Origin: Nocardia aurantia
GTDB taxonomy: Bacteria; Actinomycetota; Actinomycetes; Mycobacteriales; Mycobacteriaceae
Reading direction: 5' to 3'
Length of the DNA stretch: 64,000 bases
Assembly: GCF_009604425.1 (NCBI RefSeq)
Contig: NZ_WEGI01000015.1
Location: forward strand, 175,645-239,644
The first letter of the stretch is position 1, and the number at the start of each line of letters is the position of its first letter. The position numbers were made by a program, and so were the translations under genes. The notes under the pieces were generated by a model. It had not been told where the DNA came from. It saw only the letters and a program-made list of their open reading frames with translations, and did no database searches. This document shows, piece after piece, positions 34,948 through 44,632 of the stretch.

Positions 34948-35155
34948 TTTCGGCGCCGACCCAGCCGAGCTCGCGCTTTCCAGCAGCCGGTCGGTGCCGA
35001 AGCCTCCGCGGTGCACCGATTATCGAGCACGCCGATCCGGTCGGGATGCGCCGCCGTAGCCGAGGGCCTCACTGATCGGGCCGGATGCGTCACCGCCGAC
35101 CGTACGGCCACAGTTGTCGGGCGCGCCCGACCGCGAAACGCGAGACGCACAAGCC

Positions 35156-38100
35156 CTATTCGCCGGTAGCAGGGACGAGTCCGAGGGCGGTGACGATGTC
35201 GGAGATGCCCGGCCCCGCGTCCGCGATCGGCCGCGGCAGGCCGTGCTCGATGCACAGCGTCACGGCCGGGCGTGCCGCTGTCCGGGCGTCCTCGGCCCGG
35301 CCCGCGGCCCACAGGCAGCAGGCGTGCAGCAGCCGCGCGTCGACGAGTGCCCCGGCGCGCTGCGGCTGGATCTCCCGCACGAGCCGTTCGGCACGTTCGC
35401 AGGCGGCGGCGGTGGCCTCCGGCGAGCCCTGTGCCAGCAGCAACCGGATCGCCGAATCCTGATCCAGCTCGGCGGTCGCCGCGAGCACCCGGGTCGGTTG
35501 CCGCCGATACAGCGGTAGCTGCGTGAGCCGATCCCGCACCTCGTCCGGGATCGGCAGCCCGATCCGCACGCGCTCGTTGGTGATACGGGCGGCAACGCGG
35601 GGCATCGAGAGTTCGGCGGCGAAGCGATCGCCGATGCCCAGCAGATGCGTCGCGCGTTCGATGTCGCCACGCGCGGCCGCCAGCCGCGCGCCGGTGCCGT
35701 AGGTGGAGAGCAGGAAATCACCGGTGCCCGGATGCCGTTGCGCGGCCGCGGCGGCGGTCAGCAGCGTGTCGGCCTCGGCGAGGCGGCCCTGCTGATAGCG
35801 CAGGCCGCCGAGCAGTGCCTGGGTGAGCACCGTGGCGCGGGCCACCAGTTCCGAACCGCGCGGCGCGGCGGCCTCGGCCGCGGCGAAATGCGCTTCGGCG
35901 GCGTCGATGTCGAGTTCCTCCGCGGCGGCCAGCCCCCGCATGCAGTGCGGATGCAGGGTCGCGAACGGCGACAGGTCCCGGCTGAAGCGCAGCACGGTCC
36001 GATACCAGTGGTCCATCGCGGCGAAATCCAGCCGGTTGAACGCGTCGGTCGCCGCGAGATCGGCTGCCGCCAGCGCCATCCCCGGATCGGGCAGAGTGTC
36101 GATGTACGCGGTCACCGACTCCGGTACCGGTTCGAACCGATCGGAGATGTAGCTCTCGATGCCCGCGATCAGGTCCGCCTCGACATGGAAGACGGTGTTC
36201 TCCGGCTCCGGCGGCGGGTTCGCCGCCAGCGCGGCGCGGGCCCGGCGGAGCGCCGCGCGGACCCGGGCGCCGCGGCCCAGACCCGCGTTCGCCCAGCCGA
36301 CACACAGGTGCAGCAGCGGCCGGTCGTCGGTCAGCGGGCTGGGCAGCTTCGCCATCAGGCCCAGGAAGGTGGCCATCTGGGAGGCCGCGATCAGTTGCAT
36401 GGCATGGGATTCGACGAGGGTCACCGCCAGTTCCTCGTCGTCGGCGGCGAGCGCGTGGTCGACGGCGTCGGTGAGCAGATTGTGCTCGGCGAACCAGGCC
36501 GAGGCGCGCGCGTGCAGGACCGGCACGTGGTCGGGGTCCAGATACCCGAGCCGCCGCTGCAGGTGGTCGGCGAACAGCCGGTGGTAGTGGAACCACTCGT
36601 CGTCGTCCTGCCGTTGCAGGAACAGGTTGCGATCGGCGATCTGCTCCAGCAGTTTCCGGCTGTCGGTGCGGCCGGAGAGCGCGGTGGCCAGACTCGCGCA
36701 GATCCGGGACGTGACGGTGGTGGCCATCAGGAAGTCCAGCAGTTCCGGATCGAGCGACTCCAGCACGTTCTCGGTGAGATATTCGCCGATCGCGTGGTGC
36801 CGGCCGCTGAGGTTGTCGATGAACCCGGCCGGATCCGCGCGCCCGGACAGCGACAGCTGGGCCAGCCGCAGTCCGGCGGCCCAGCCCTCGGTGGATTCCC
36901 GGACCTTGCCGACCTCGGCGGGGTCCAGCTCCAGCCCCGAGGTCCGGACCAGGAATTCGTCGGTCTCCGCCGGATCGAAACGCAATGCGGTCGTGTCGAT
37001 CTCGACCAACTCGTCGTCGACCATGAGTCGGCTCAACGGCAGGCCCGAGCGGTCCCGGCCCACCAGGACGATCCGCAGATGATGGCAGCCGTGTTCGAGC
37101 AGATAGGCCATCGCGGCCCGGGTGGCGACACTGCCCACCCGCTGCCAGTCGTCGACGATCAGCACGACCGCCTGCCGGCTGTCGTGGATCTCGTCGATCA
37201 GCGTCGACAACACGGAACGCGTGGCGTCGGTGGCCCGCTCCTGCAGCAATGCCACGAGTTCGCGGGCGATTTCGGGCCGGACCCGGCGGATCGCCTCGAT
37301 CAGATGGGTCAGGAACCAGACGACGTTGTCGTCGTCCGGATCGGCGGTCAGCCACGCCACCGGCACACCCTCGGACCGCAACCGCCGGGCCCACTGCGCG
37401 GCCAGCGTCGTCTTGCCGAAACCGGCCGGGCCCAGGATGGCGATCAGGCGCCGCTGCTCACCGCCGCGCAGGATGTTCAGCAGCCGCGGCCGGTCGATCA
37501 TGGTCCGGGTGGCGGCGGGCGGCCGGAATTTCGTCGCGGCGAACGGCGGTGGCGGCGGCGTCGGGGGACCGGCGATCTGGGCCATCGGCGGCCGGTCGGT
37601 CGGCTCGGCCGCCCCGGGCACGGCCATGGCGTCGACGGGTTGCCCGGTGAGCCGCTGGGCCTCGCGCAACTGCTCGCCGAATTCGATCGCGGACGCCGGT
37701 CGCTCGCGCGGATCCACGGCCAGCGCGCGCTCCAGCACCGTGCACACCGCATCGGGGACACCGTGTTCGCGCAGGTCCGGCGGCCCGCCCGCGGCGATCC
37801 GGGCCAGTTCGGCGTCCGAGACGTCGCGCAGTGGCCCGCTGCCGTGCCGCCGCGCCGGAGAATGCCCGCTGACCAGCGAGAACATTGTGGCGCTCAGCCC
37901 GTAGACGTCGGCGCCCGCGGTCGGTGTGGCGCCGTGCAGGATCTCCGGCGCGGTGAAGGCGGGCGTGCCGTGGACCATCGCCGAGGTGATCGTGGCGTCG
38001 TCGCCGAAGCGGGCGATCCCGAAATCCGACAGCTGCGGTTCGCCGTAGTCGGTGAGCAGGATGTTGCCGGGCTTGACGTCGCGATGCACCATCCCGAGGG

Positions 38101-38554
38101 CGTGCGCGGCGGCGAGCGCCCCGGCGATCTTCACTCCGACGGACACCACGTCGGGCCAGCGCAGCGGACCGTTCGCGCGCAGCAGCCGATCCAGCGAGCC
38201 GCGGGCGTAGAACGGCATGACCAGATACGGCCGGCCGGTCGAGGTGATGTCCACGTGCAGGATCTGGACGATGTTCGGATGGCCGGACAGCCGCCCGAGG
38301 GCCCGCTGTTCCCGCAGGAACCGGACGCGCTCGTCGCCGCCGACGTCGGAGGTCAGCACCTTGACGGCCACCGAACGGTCGAGGGCGGGTTCGCGGCAGC
38401 GGTACACGACGCCGAAACCGCCGCGGCCGACCTCCTCGGGTGCATCGAAACCGGCCGCCACCAGTTCTGCGGCGACCCCGGTGAACATGCCCCGCTGCGT
38501 CGCGGCCTCGTCCGATTCGGCCATCAGTTGCTCATCGTTCCACGGGTGGGTCAT
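35156..38554 (-). CDS. pknK: PknK-like Ser/Thr kinase fused to a MalT-type STAND ATPase
   Basis: A 1132-residue protein. The N-terminal kinase has a glycine loop GRGGFGVVY (43-51), Lys65, HRDVKPGN (147-154) and DFG (167-169), all intact. A Pro-rich linker (310-330) follows. The P-loop NTPase has Walker A GPAGFGKT (365-372) and Walker B VVLIVDD (454-460). The C-terminal ~600 residues are helical, TPR/MalT-like. Architecture and length match mycobacterial PknK, which regulates transcription and growth. There is no C-terminal LuxR helix-turn-helix. ATG 38554 is chosen over a TTG eight codons upstream. It is cytosolic, with no membrane segment. Confidence 0.9.
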   Translation of the reverse strand: MTHPWNDEQLMAESDEAATQRGMFTGVAAELVAAGFDAPEEVGRGGFGVVYRCREPALDRSVAVKVLTSDVGGDERVRFLREQRALGRLSGHPNIVQILHVDITSTGRPYLVMPFYARGSLDRLLRANGPLRWPDVVSVGVKIAGALAAAHALGMVHRDVKPGNILLTDYGEPQLSDFGIARFGDDATITSAMVHGTPAFTAPEILHGATPTAGADVYGLSATMFSLVSGHSPARRHGSGPLRDVSDAELARIAAGGPPDLREHGVPDAVCTVLERALAVDPRERPASAIEFGEQLREAQRLTGQPVDAMAVPGAAEPTDRPPMAQIAGPPTPPPPPFAATKFRPPAATRTMIDRPRLLNILRGGEQRRLIAILGPAGFGKTTLAAQWARRLRSEGVPVAWLTADPDDDNVVWFLTHLIEAIRRVRPEIARELVALLQERATDATRSVLSTLIDEIHDSRQAVVLIVDDWQRVGSVATRAAMAYLLEHGCHHLRIVLVGRDRSGLPLSRLMVDDELVEIDTTALRFDPAETDEFLVRTSGLELDPAEVGKVRESTEGWAAGLRLAQLSLSGRADPAGFIDNLSGRHHAIGEYLTENVLESLDPELLDFLMATTVTSRICASLATALSGRTDSRKLLEQIADRNLFLQRQDDDEWFHYHRLFADHLQRRLGYLDPDHVPVLHARASAWFAEHNLLTDAVDHALAADDEELAVTLVESHAMQLIAASQMATFLGLMAKLPSPLTDDRPLLHLCVGWANAGLGRGARVRAALRRARAALAANPPPEPENTVFHVEADLIAGIESYISDRFEPVPESVTAYIDTLPDPGMALAAADLAATDAFNRLDFAAMDHWYRTVLRFSRDLSPFATLHPHCMRGLAAAEELDIDAAEAHFAAAEAAAPRGSELVARATVLTQALLGGLRYQQGRLAEADTLLTAAAAAQRHPGTGDFLLSTYGTGARLAAARGDIERATHLLGIGDRFAAELSMPRVAARITNERVRIGLPIPDEVRDRLTQLPLYRRQPTRVLAATAELDQDSAIRLLLAQGSPEATAAACERAERLVREIQPQRAGALVDARLLHACCLWAAGRAEDARTAARPAVTLCIEHGLPRPIADAGPGISDIVTALGLVPATGE

Positions 38555-38635
38555 GGCTGACCCCGACCTGTTGCCCAACGATAACCCCGATCGATGCCGG
38601 ACGGTAGCCTGCGCGGCGCGCCGCCGACGGCCCGG

Positions 38636-39865
38636 TCAGTCCTGCACCCGGACGGTGTACCCGGAGGCCCGCAGCGCCTCCAGCACCTCGTCGCGGTGGG
38701 TCCTCCCGCGGGTCTCGACGGTGATCGCCACCTCCGCCTCGTCGATCGCGAGCCAGGCGCCGGTGCGGGAGTGCGCGATCTCGAACACGCTGGCCCCGAC
38801 CCGGCCGATCTCCGCCAGCATCCGGCCCAGGCTGCCCGGCCGGTCCGGGATGGTGATGCGCATGGCCAGATACCGCCCGCCCGCGGCGAGGCCGTGGCCG
38901 ATCATCCGGGTCAGCAGCAGCGGATCCACATTGCCGCCGGAGACGACCGCGCACACCGGACCGGTGACGCCGAGCCCCTCCGGTCCGTGCGCGAGCAGCG
39001 CGGCCACCGCGGCGGCGCCGGCGGGCTCGACCACCAGCTTCGCGCGTTCCATGCACAACAGCAGCGCGCCGGACAGCGCGTCCTCGTCGACGGTGACGAC
39101 GTCGGCCGCGTACTTCGCGACATGCTCGAACGGCACCACACCGGGCATGCCGACCGCGATACCGTCGGCCATCGTCGACATCCATTGCAGCGCAACGGGT
39201 TTACCGACATCGAGGGAGTCCGGCCAGGCCGCCGCGGCGTCCGCCTGGACACCGATCACCCGCACGTGCGGCGCGCGGTGGTGCATGACGGTGGCGATGC
39301 CGGCCAGCAGCCCGCCGCCGCCGAGCGGTACCAGCACGGTCTGCACATCGGGCATCTGCTCGAGCAGCTCCAGGCCCACCGTCGCCTGCCCGGCGACGAC
39401 ATCGGGGTGGTCGAATGGGTGGATCATCGTGGCCCCGGTGTGGTCGGCGAATTCCCGTGCCGCCGCGAGCGCGTGGTCGACGGTGTCGCCGACCTGGTGC
39501 ACGGTGGCGCCGTAGGCGCGGGTCGCGGCGAGCTTCGGCAGCGACGCGCCGATCGGCATGAACACCGTGGACCGGATGCCGAGTGCGGAGGCCGCCCAGG
39601 CCACCCCCTGTGCGTGATTGCCGGCGCTGGCGGCGACCACACCGTGCTCGTGGTCCGCGGCGGGCAGGTTCGCGATCCGGTTGTAGGCGCCGCGCGGCTT
39701 GAACGATCCGGTGCGCTGCAGGTTCTCGCATTTCAGCAACACCTGGAACCCGGTGCGTTCGGAGAGCACTCGCGACGCGACCAGTGGGGTGCGGCGAATC
39801 ACCGGCTCGAGCAGCCGAGCAGCCGCCTCCACATCCTGCCACGCGATCAGCGTCATGCGCGTCAT
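38636..39865 (-). CDS. ilvA: Threonine ammonia-lyase (single ACT domain)
   Basis: A 409-residue PLP enzyme deaminating threonine to 2-oxobutyrate. The PLP lysine is K56 in TGSFKPRGAYN. AASAGNHAQG and VPLGGGGLLAG bind cofactor. One C-terminal ACT domain (about 330-409, RITIPDRPGSLGRMLAEIGR) indicates the shorter type with one ACT domain rather than the biosynthetic two-ACT-like form. 2-oxobutyrate feeds isoleucine or propionyl-CoA. It is divergent from the NCS1 transporter. Confidence 0.93.
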   Translation of the reverse strand: MTRMTLIAWQDVEAAARLLEPVIRRTPLVASRVLSERTGFQVLLKCENLQRTGSFKPRGAYNRIANLPAADHEHGVVAASAGNHAQGVAWAASALGIRSTVFMPIGASLPKLAATRAYGATVHQVGDTVDHALAAAREFADHTGATMIHPFDHPDVVAGQATVGLELLEQMPDVQTVLVPLGGGGLLAGIATVMHHRAPHVRVIGVQADAAAAWPDSLDVGKPVALQWMSTMADGIAVGMPGVVPFEHVAKYAADVVTVDEDALSGALLLCMERAKLVVEPAGAAAVAALLAHGPEGLGVTGPVCAVVSGGNVDPLLLTRMIGHGLAAGGRYLAMRITIPDRPGSLGRMLAEIGRVGASVFEIAHSRTGAWLAIDEAEVAITVETRGRTHRDEVLEALRASGYTVRVQD

Positions 39866-40117
39866 GCTGCCAGACCATGGCCGATCGCGACGGCCGCGTG
39901 GATAGCAATCTCATAGCAAGTACGGCGATGTTGTGCGATCGTCATCTCGCGCCGGGCCGGTCACGGTGGCCGCTTATGCTGGTCCACATGCTCGCCGCGG
40001 TCGCGAGCCGGACGGATATATATTTCGCGCAATGCCGGGGAAATGGCGGAGCAACGGGCGGGCAATGGTGTGCTCCTACGGTCGGTGGGTCAGTTTCGAC
40101 TCCGGATCGGATGCACC

Positions 40118-41608
40118 ATGACCGAGACCATCACCCCCGCCGCGCCGGCGACCGCGCCGGCGCCCGGCGCGCCGGCGGAATACGACCCCCGCCTGACCAA
40201 CGACGACCTGGCGCCGCTGCCCGAACAGTCCTGGGGCACGTACAACATCTTCGCGTTCTGGATGTCGGACGTGCACAGCGTCGGGGGCTACGTGACCGCC
40301 GGCAGCCTGTTCGCGCTCGGCTTGGCCAGCTGGCAGGTCCTGCTCGCGCTGCTGGTCGGCATCACCATCGTGTACGGGCTGTGCAACCTGGTGGCCGCGC
40401 CCAGCCAGCGGGCCGGGGTGCCGTATCCGGTGGTGTGCCGCAGCGCCTTCGGGGTGCTCGGCGCCAACGTCCCGGCGATCATCCGCGGCCTGATGGCCGT
40501 CGCCTGGTACGGCATCCAGACCTATCTGGCCTCGGCGGCGCTGATCGTGGTGGCGATCAAACTGTGGCCCGGGCTCGCGCCGTACGCGGAGGTCGGCGAC
40601 TACGGCTTCCTCGGGCTGTCGCTACTGGGCTGGGCGGCCTATCTGGTGCTGTGGGTGGTGCAGGCGGCCGTGTTCTGGCGCGGCATGGAAGCCATCCGGC
40701 GGTTCGTCGACTTCTGTGGTCCCGCTGTGTATCTGGTGATGTTCGTGCTCTGCGGCTACCTGATCCACAAGGCCGGATGGTCCTCGGTGAACCTGAGTCT
40801 CGGTGAGGTGAAATACCATGGCCTGGATGCGGTTCCGGTGATCCTGGGCGCTATCGCGCTGGTGGTGTCGTACTTCTGCGGCCCGATGCTGAATTTCGGT
40901 GACTTCTCCCGGTATTCGAAGTCGATGACCGCCGTGCGGCGCGGCAACCTGCTGGGGCTGCCGCTCAATTTCCTCGCGTTCTCGATCATCGTCGTGATGA
41001 CCGCGTCGCTGACGATTCCGGTGTACGGCAAGCTGATCACCGATCCGGTGGAGACGGTGGCGAAGATCGACTCGACGTTCGCGATCGTGCTGGGCGCGCT
41101 GACGTTCACCATCGCCACCATCGGCATCAACATCGTCGCCAACTTCATCTCGCCGGCGTTCGACTTCTCGAACGTCAGCCCGCAGAAGATCAGCTGGCGG
41201 GCCGGCGGCATGATCGCCGCGGCCGGCTCGGTGGTGATCACCCCCTGGAATCTGTACAACAACCCGGACGTCATCCACTACACCCTGGAGGTGCTGGGCG
41301 CCTTCATCGGCCCGCTGTTCGGAGTGCTGATCAGCGACTACTACCTGATCCGCAAGCGGCACATCGAGGTCGACCAGTTGTTCACCATGTCGGAGACCGG
41401 AAGTTATTGGTACCGCAAGGGTTACAACCCGGCGGCGATCATCGCCACCGTGATCGCGGCGGTCTTCGCGGTGTTCCCGGTGCTGTTCACGCACATCAGG
41501 GGCATGCACACCGCGGCCCAGTACAGCTGGTTCATCGGCTGCGGCGTCGCCCTGGTGGTGTACCGGCTGATCGCCCCGCGGTTCGTGAAGCTGCCCGCCG
41601 CGGTGTGA
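40118..41608 (+). CDS. NCS1-family nucleobase/cation symporter
   Basis: A 496-residue protein with about 12 membrane segments, family NCS1 (purine, cytosine, allantoin or hydantoin permeases). The conserved N-terminal WGTYNIFAFWMSDVHSVGGY and FCGPMLNFGDFSRYSKS blocks are present. The N-terminal 25 residues are Ala/Pro-rich and probably cytosolic. ATG 40118 begins MTETITPAAP. Specificity is not readable; a nucleobase or allantoin is likely. Two hairpins follow the stop. Confidence 0.9.
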   Translation: MTETITPAAPATAPAPGAPAEYDPRLTNDDLAPLPEQSWGTYNIFAFWMSDVHSVGGYVTAGSLFALGLASWQVLLALLVGITIVYGLCNLVAAPSQRAGVPYPVVCRSAFGVLGANVPAIIRGLMAVAWYGIQTYLASAALIVVAIKLWPGLAPYAEVGDYGFLGLSLLGWAAYLVLWVVQAAVFWRGMEAIRRFVDFCGPAVYLVMFVLCGYLIHKAGWSSVNLSLGEVKYHGLDAVPVILGAIALVVSYFCGPMLNFGDFSRYSKSMTAVRRGNLLGLPLNFLAFSIIVVMTASLTIPVYGKLITDPVETVAKIDSTFAIVLGALTFTIATIGINIVANFISPAFDFSNVSPQKISWRAGGMIAAAGSVVITPWNLYNNPDVIHYTLEVLGAFIGPLFGVLISDYYLIRKRHIEVDQLFTMSETGSYWYRKGYNPAAIIATVIAAVFAVFPVLFTHIRGMHTAAQYSWFIGCGVALVVYRLIAPRFVKLPAAV

Positions 41609-41616
41609 CATGCGAA

Positions 41617-41696
41617 GTGCCGGAACCGAATTCGGTTCCGGCACCCGAAGCGGAAGGCGGGCTGCCGCGGACCCATCGGTCCGCGGCACGCCCGCC
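41617..41696. terminator. Two tandem hairpins between convergent genes
   Basis: A perfect 28-nt palindrome occupies 41617-41644 (arms GTGCCGGAACCGAA and TTCGGTTCCGGCAC, no loop). A second stem lies at 41656-41673/41678-41696 (about 18 bp with one bulge). They separate the NCS1 gene from the end of the 2-MIB operon and would stop transcription from both sides. Confidence 0.8.
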
Positions 41697-41711
41697 CGGT
41701 CGTACCGGCGG

Positions 41712-42302
41712 TCAGCCGGGGCCCGGCGAAAGCCGTTGCGGCCCGGTGCCGTCCGAGGCGAGTGCCACTGCGAGCACTCCGCCCAGCCACGGCGTGTACT
41801 TCTCCGGATCCGCCGCGAGGGCCGCGGTGAGCTGGTCCGGCGCCACCCAGGCCCAGTCGGCGATCTCCGCCGGATCCGGTTGCGGTGGCGCACCGGCGAA
41901 CCGGCCGATCACGACGTGGTCCCACTCCCGCTCGATCCGGCCGGTCGCCGGGTCGAGCGCGTCGTAGCGGTGGACCCCGGCCTCGGTCAGGACGGTCCGT
42001 ACGCCCAGCTCCTCGTCCAGTCGCCGGGCCGCGGCGACCGGTACCGGCTCGCCGGGCTCGGGATGTCCGCAGCAGGCGTTCGACCACCGCAACGGGAAGC
42101 GGGTCTTGACCGCGGCGCGCTGCTGCAGCAGCACCCGCCCGGCGGCGTCGAACAGCAGCACCGAGAACGCGCGGTGCAACTGTCCCGGCGCGGTGTGCGC
42201 CACGAGGACCGAGCACGACCCGACGGGCCGGCCCCGCTCGTCCACCAGCTCGACCGGGAGGGTTTCCCGGTCGACCGGTGTCGCCGCCTGGTTGCTCGTC
42301 AC
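41712..42302 (-). CDS. idi: Isopentenyl-diphosphate delta-isomerase, type I
   Basis: A 196-residue Nudix-fold isomerase interconverting IPP and DMAPP. The catalytic cysteine is in SNACCGHPEPGE (C78, just before GHP). The acidic EREWDHVVIG is the second catalytic region, and RRLDEELGV is the Nudix-like helix. GTG 42302 overlaps the methyltransferase stop by 4 nt, so translation is coupled. As last gene of the 2-MIB operon it probably supplies DMAPP for geranyl diphosphate. Confidence 0.95.
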   Translation of the reverse strand: MTSNQAATPVDRETLPVELVDERGRPVGSCSVLVAHTAPGQLHRAFSVLLFDAAGRVLLQQRAAVKTRFPLRWSNACCGHPEPGEPVPVAAARRLDEELGVRTVLTEAGVHRYDALDPATGRIEREWDHVVIGRFAGAPPQPDPAEIADWAWVAPDQLTAALAADPEKYTPWLGGVLAVALASDGTGPQRLSPGPG

Positions 42303-43171
42303 CTACCCACCTTATCGGCGGCGATCAGCAGGTACTGGAAGCTCCCCTCCTTATACGAGGTGAGGAAGGGTTTCTCCACGCCGGTCGCCAGCTCGGAGTG
42401 GGTGCGCAGCTCCCAGTAGGGGATCGTCGCGGGCGTCAGGTCGACGACGTTCACCGGGACCAGGTTGTTGGCCGCCAGCGCCCGGAAGTACTCGCTGCGC
42501 GGGTGGATCATGCAGCCGTAGTGCGCGTCGATCCAGCTCACCGAGGACGACTTGCCGCCGATCACGTCGTTGGAGCAGCCGGTGATGCACACGTAGCGGC
42601 CACCGGGCTCCAGCAGCCGGGAGAACTCCGCGAACAGATCCATCAGGTCGACGTACATCGTCGTCTCGTTGGTCCAGATGCCGCGCTTGCTGCCGGTCTC
42701 GAATCCGGTCTCGAGCATGTTCCGGAAGTGGAAGCGCACCTTGTCGGACACACCGCGCTCCCGGGCCTGCTCGTTGGCGAAGCCGACCTGGTATTCGGAG
42801 ATGGTCACGCCGTCGACCCGGCAGCCGAACCGCTGATTGGCCATGAAACTCGTGCCGCCGCGGCCGGACCCGCCGTCCATCAGGCTGTCGCCGGGCCGGA
42901 CGTCGCCCAGATGGTCGAGCAGCAGGTCGGCCTGGGCGGTCTCCAGCCGGTGCAGGTCGCGGACGATGCGGTCCTCGCGGCCCAGCTCGGGGCCCTCCAG
43001 CACCGACCAGTCCGGCTCACCGATCCCGTAGTGGTGGTGGTAGAGGCCGTCCACCTCACCCAGCTTGGTGTTCACCCGATCGTCGTTCGGATTGTTGTTC
43101 CAGTACTCGGCGACCGACCGCTGATAGGTGGTGCGCAGAACCGACTGGGATTTCGGGTCGAGCATGGTCAT
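42299..43171 (-). CDS. Geranyl diphosphate 2-C-methyltransferase
   Basis: A 290-residue SAM-dependent enzyme that methylates geranyl diphosphate at C2, the first committed step to 2-methylisoborneol. The family block EVDGLYHHHYGIGEPDWSVL, SAM motif DSLMDGGSGRGGTSFM and C-terminal PATIPYWELRTHSELATGVE match known GPPMTs. ATG 43171 is chosen because AGAGG lies 9 nt upstream. The ORF is open to ATG 43180, where the ribosome site would touch the start. It is 48 bp after the synthase gene and overlaps idi. Confidence 0.96.
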   Translation of the reverse strand: MTMLDPKSQSVLRTTYQRSVAEYWNNNPNDDRVNTKLGEVDGLYHHHYGIGEPDWSVLEGPELGREDRIVRDLHRLETAQADLLLDHLGDVRPGDSLMDGGSGRGGTSFMANQRFGCRVDGVTISEYQVGFANEQARERGVSDKVRFHFRNMLETGFETGSKRGIWTNETTMYVDLMDLFAEFSRLLEPGGRYVCITGCSNDVIGGKSSSVSWIDAHYGCMIHPRSEYFRALAANNLVPVNVVDLTPATIPYWELRTHSELATGVEKPFLTSYKEGSFQYLLIAADKVGR

Positions 43172-43219
43172 GACGATCATCCTCTCGATCTGTGGAGAAC
43201 CGCTGGGTGGTGCCGGAAA

Positions 43220-44614
43220 TCAGTGATCGTGGTAGCGGCGGCTCTGCGCGTGCCAGGCGCGGTTGCCACCCATCCAGGACCACAGCCCGACGAGGAACCG
43301 GTGCAGTTCGGGGGAACCGCCGGCGGCCGCGACGGCCGCCTCCCGCTCGAACCGGTGCATCAGTTCGTCGTGGACGTCCGCGGTGCGCCGGACGGCGTCG
43401 GCGCGGGAGCACTGCTCCTCCGCGGCCAGTACTGTCGGCAGGTTGAATTCCCTTCCGCCGGAAAGGTCTTCGCGTGCCATCGAGTACAGGTCGTTGACCA
43501 TCTGCGCGGCCAGGGCCGCGGTGGTGACCACCCGCCGCACCTGCGGGTGGCAGTATTCGGCGGCGCCGAGTTCGTAGCCGCCGACCAGGTCGATCGGCGC
43601 CATGCAGGGCAGGAAGCTGTGCGGCTGCCGGTTGGTGAGGTACTCCCACACCGGTGGCATCCGCCCGGCGGTCCGCCAGCCTGCCTCCGCGCCGAGCGCG
43701 ATGAACCAGCCGCCGATCTCGGTGCGCAGCCGCGCCGACTGGGCGGGGGTGGCGTAGTGCGCGAGATGTTCGAACGAGGTGCGGAACGCGCGCAGGATCG
43801 GGTCGGCGGCGAGCGCCCGCTCGAGCTGCGTCACGTACTTCGCCGGCAGGTGGGCCGGATCCATCCCGGCCATGGCCAGTTCCAGCCGGGGCCCGAGTTC
43901 GGCTTCGGCGGTGGACATGCTGCCGTCGGGCGCGTGCGGGTCGGCGTCCTCCTCGCAGTAGTAGTCGTCCACGGACCATTCGGAGACGGCGCATTTCGCC
44001 ACCGCCAGCAGCCGATCGGCGTTGTCGCAATCGGGATGGGCCAGCATGATCAGGCGGCCGAAATCGGCCTTGCGCAGATCGTCCAGCCGGCCCTCGTACA
44101 GTCCGATCGCCTCGGCCCACGCGATGATTCCCGCGTTGACCGCCTCCGCCAGCACCGGTTCGTCGCGCACCGGGGGAGGGCAGTACAGCGGCGGAATCGA
44201 CTCCGGCCCACCGGCTGTCGAGGTTTCGGCGGCCGGCGGCGCGACGGTGCCGCCGGGGCCCGACGGCAGTCCGGACGTGCCGAGTCCGGTGGGGCCCGCG
44301 GGGATCCGCGGCCACGTGCGGATCACGGAATCCGGAACATTCGGTGCCACAGCGGTTTCCGGATCGCTGTCCGGAGGCGTGAGCAGCAGTCCGGCGGCGC
44401 CGAGGCCGACCGGTCCGAGCAGCCGCCGCGGGACCGGGCCCGCTGTCATCCCCGCCAGCGGGCTCGAATGTGGTTGCGGGGTGAGGTGATCCGTGAACCC
44501 CGGCAGCACGAGCACCGCCGGGGGCGCGGAGGCGAGATCGCTCAGCAGTGCCGCGACCGCCGCGGCCACCTCGTCGGTGGCCGGCGGCGCCGCGGCACGG
44601 GACAGTACCGACAT
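43220..44614 (-). CDS. 2-methylisoborneol synthase (terpene cyclase, encapsulin cargo)
   Basis: A 464-residue class I terpene cyclase converting 2-methyl-GPP to 2-MIB. The metal motif is DDYYCEED (216-223), the NSE motif is NDLYSMARE (374-382), and AWHAQSRRY closes the domain. The catalytic domain starts near residue 140. Before it is a disordered Pro/Gly/Ala-rich extension with two repeats: GPVGLGAAGL (67-76) and GPTGLGTSGL (107-116). Such extensions target 2-MIB synthases to family 2B encapsulins. The shell gene is directly upstream (18 bp). No transmembrane segment. Confidence 0.95.
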   Translation of the reverse strand: MSVLSRAAAPPATDEVAAAVAALLSDLASAPPAVLVLPGFTDHLTPQPHSSPLAGMTAGPVPRRLLGPVGLGAAGLLLTPPDSDPETAVAPNVPDSVIRTWPRIPAGPTGLGTSGLPSGPGGTVAPPAAETSTAGGPESIPPLYCPPPVRDEPVLAEAVNAGIIAWAEAIGLYEGRLDDLRKADFGRLIMLAHPDCDNADRLLAVAKCAVSEWSVDDYYCEEDADPHAPDGSMSTAEAELGPRLELAMAGMDPAHLPAKYVTQLERALAADPILRAFRTSFEHLAHYATPAQSARLRTEIGGWFIALGAEAGWRTAGRMPPVWEYLTNRQPHSFLPCMAPIDLVGGYELGAAEYCHPQVRRVVTTAALAAQMVNDLYSMAREDLSGGREFNLPTVLAAEEQCSRADAVRRTADVHDELMHRFEREAAVAAAGGSPELHRFLVGLWSWMGGNRAWHAQSRRYHDH

Positions 44615-44632
44615 GGTCCCGTCACCGACCCG

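Noticed and set aside
35645..38560. 971-codon open frame on the plus strand
   Set aside because: Mirror of the PknK-like gene, which has complete kinase and P-loop motifs.
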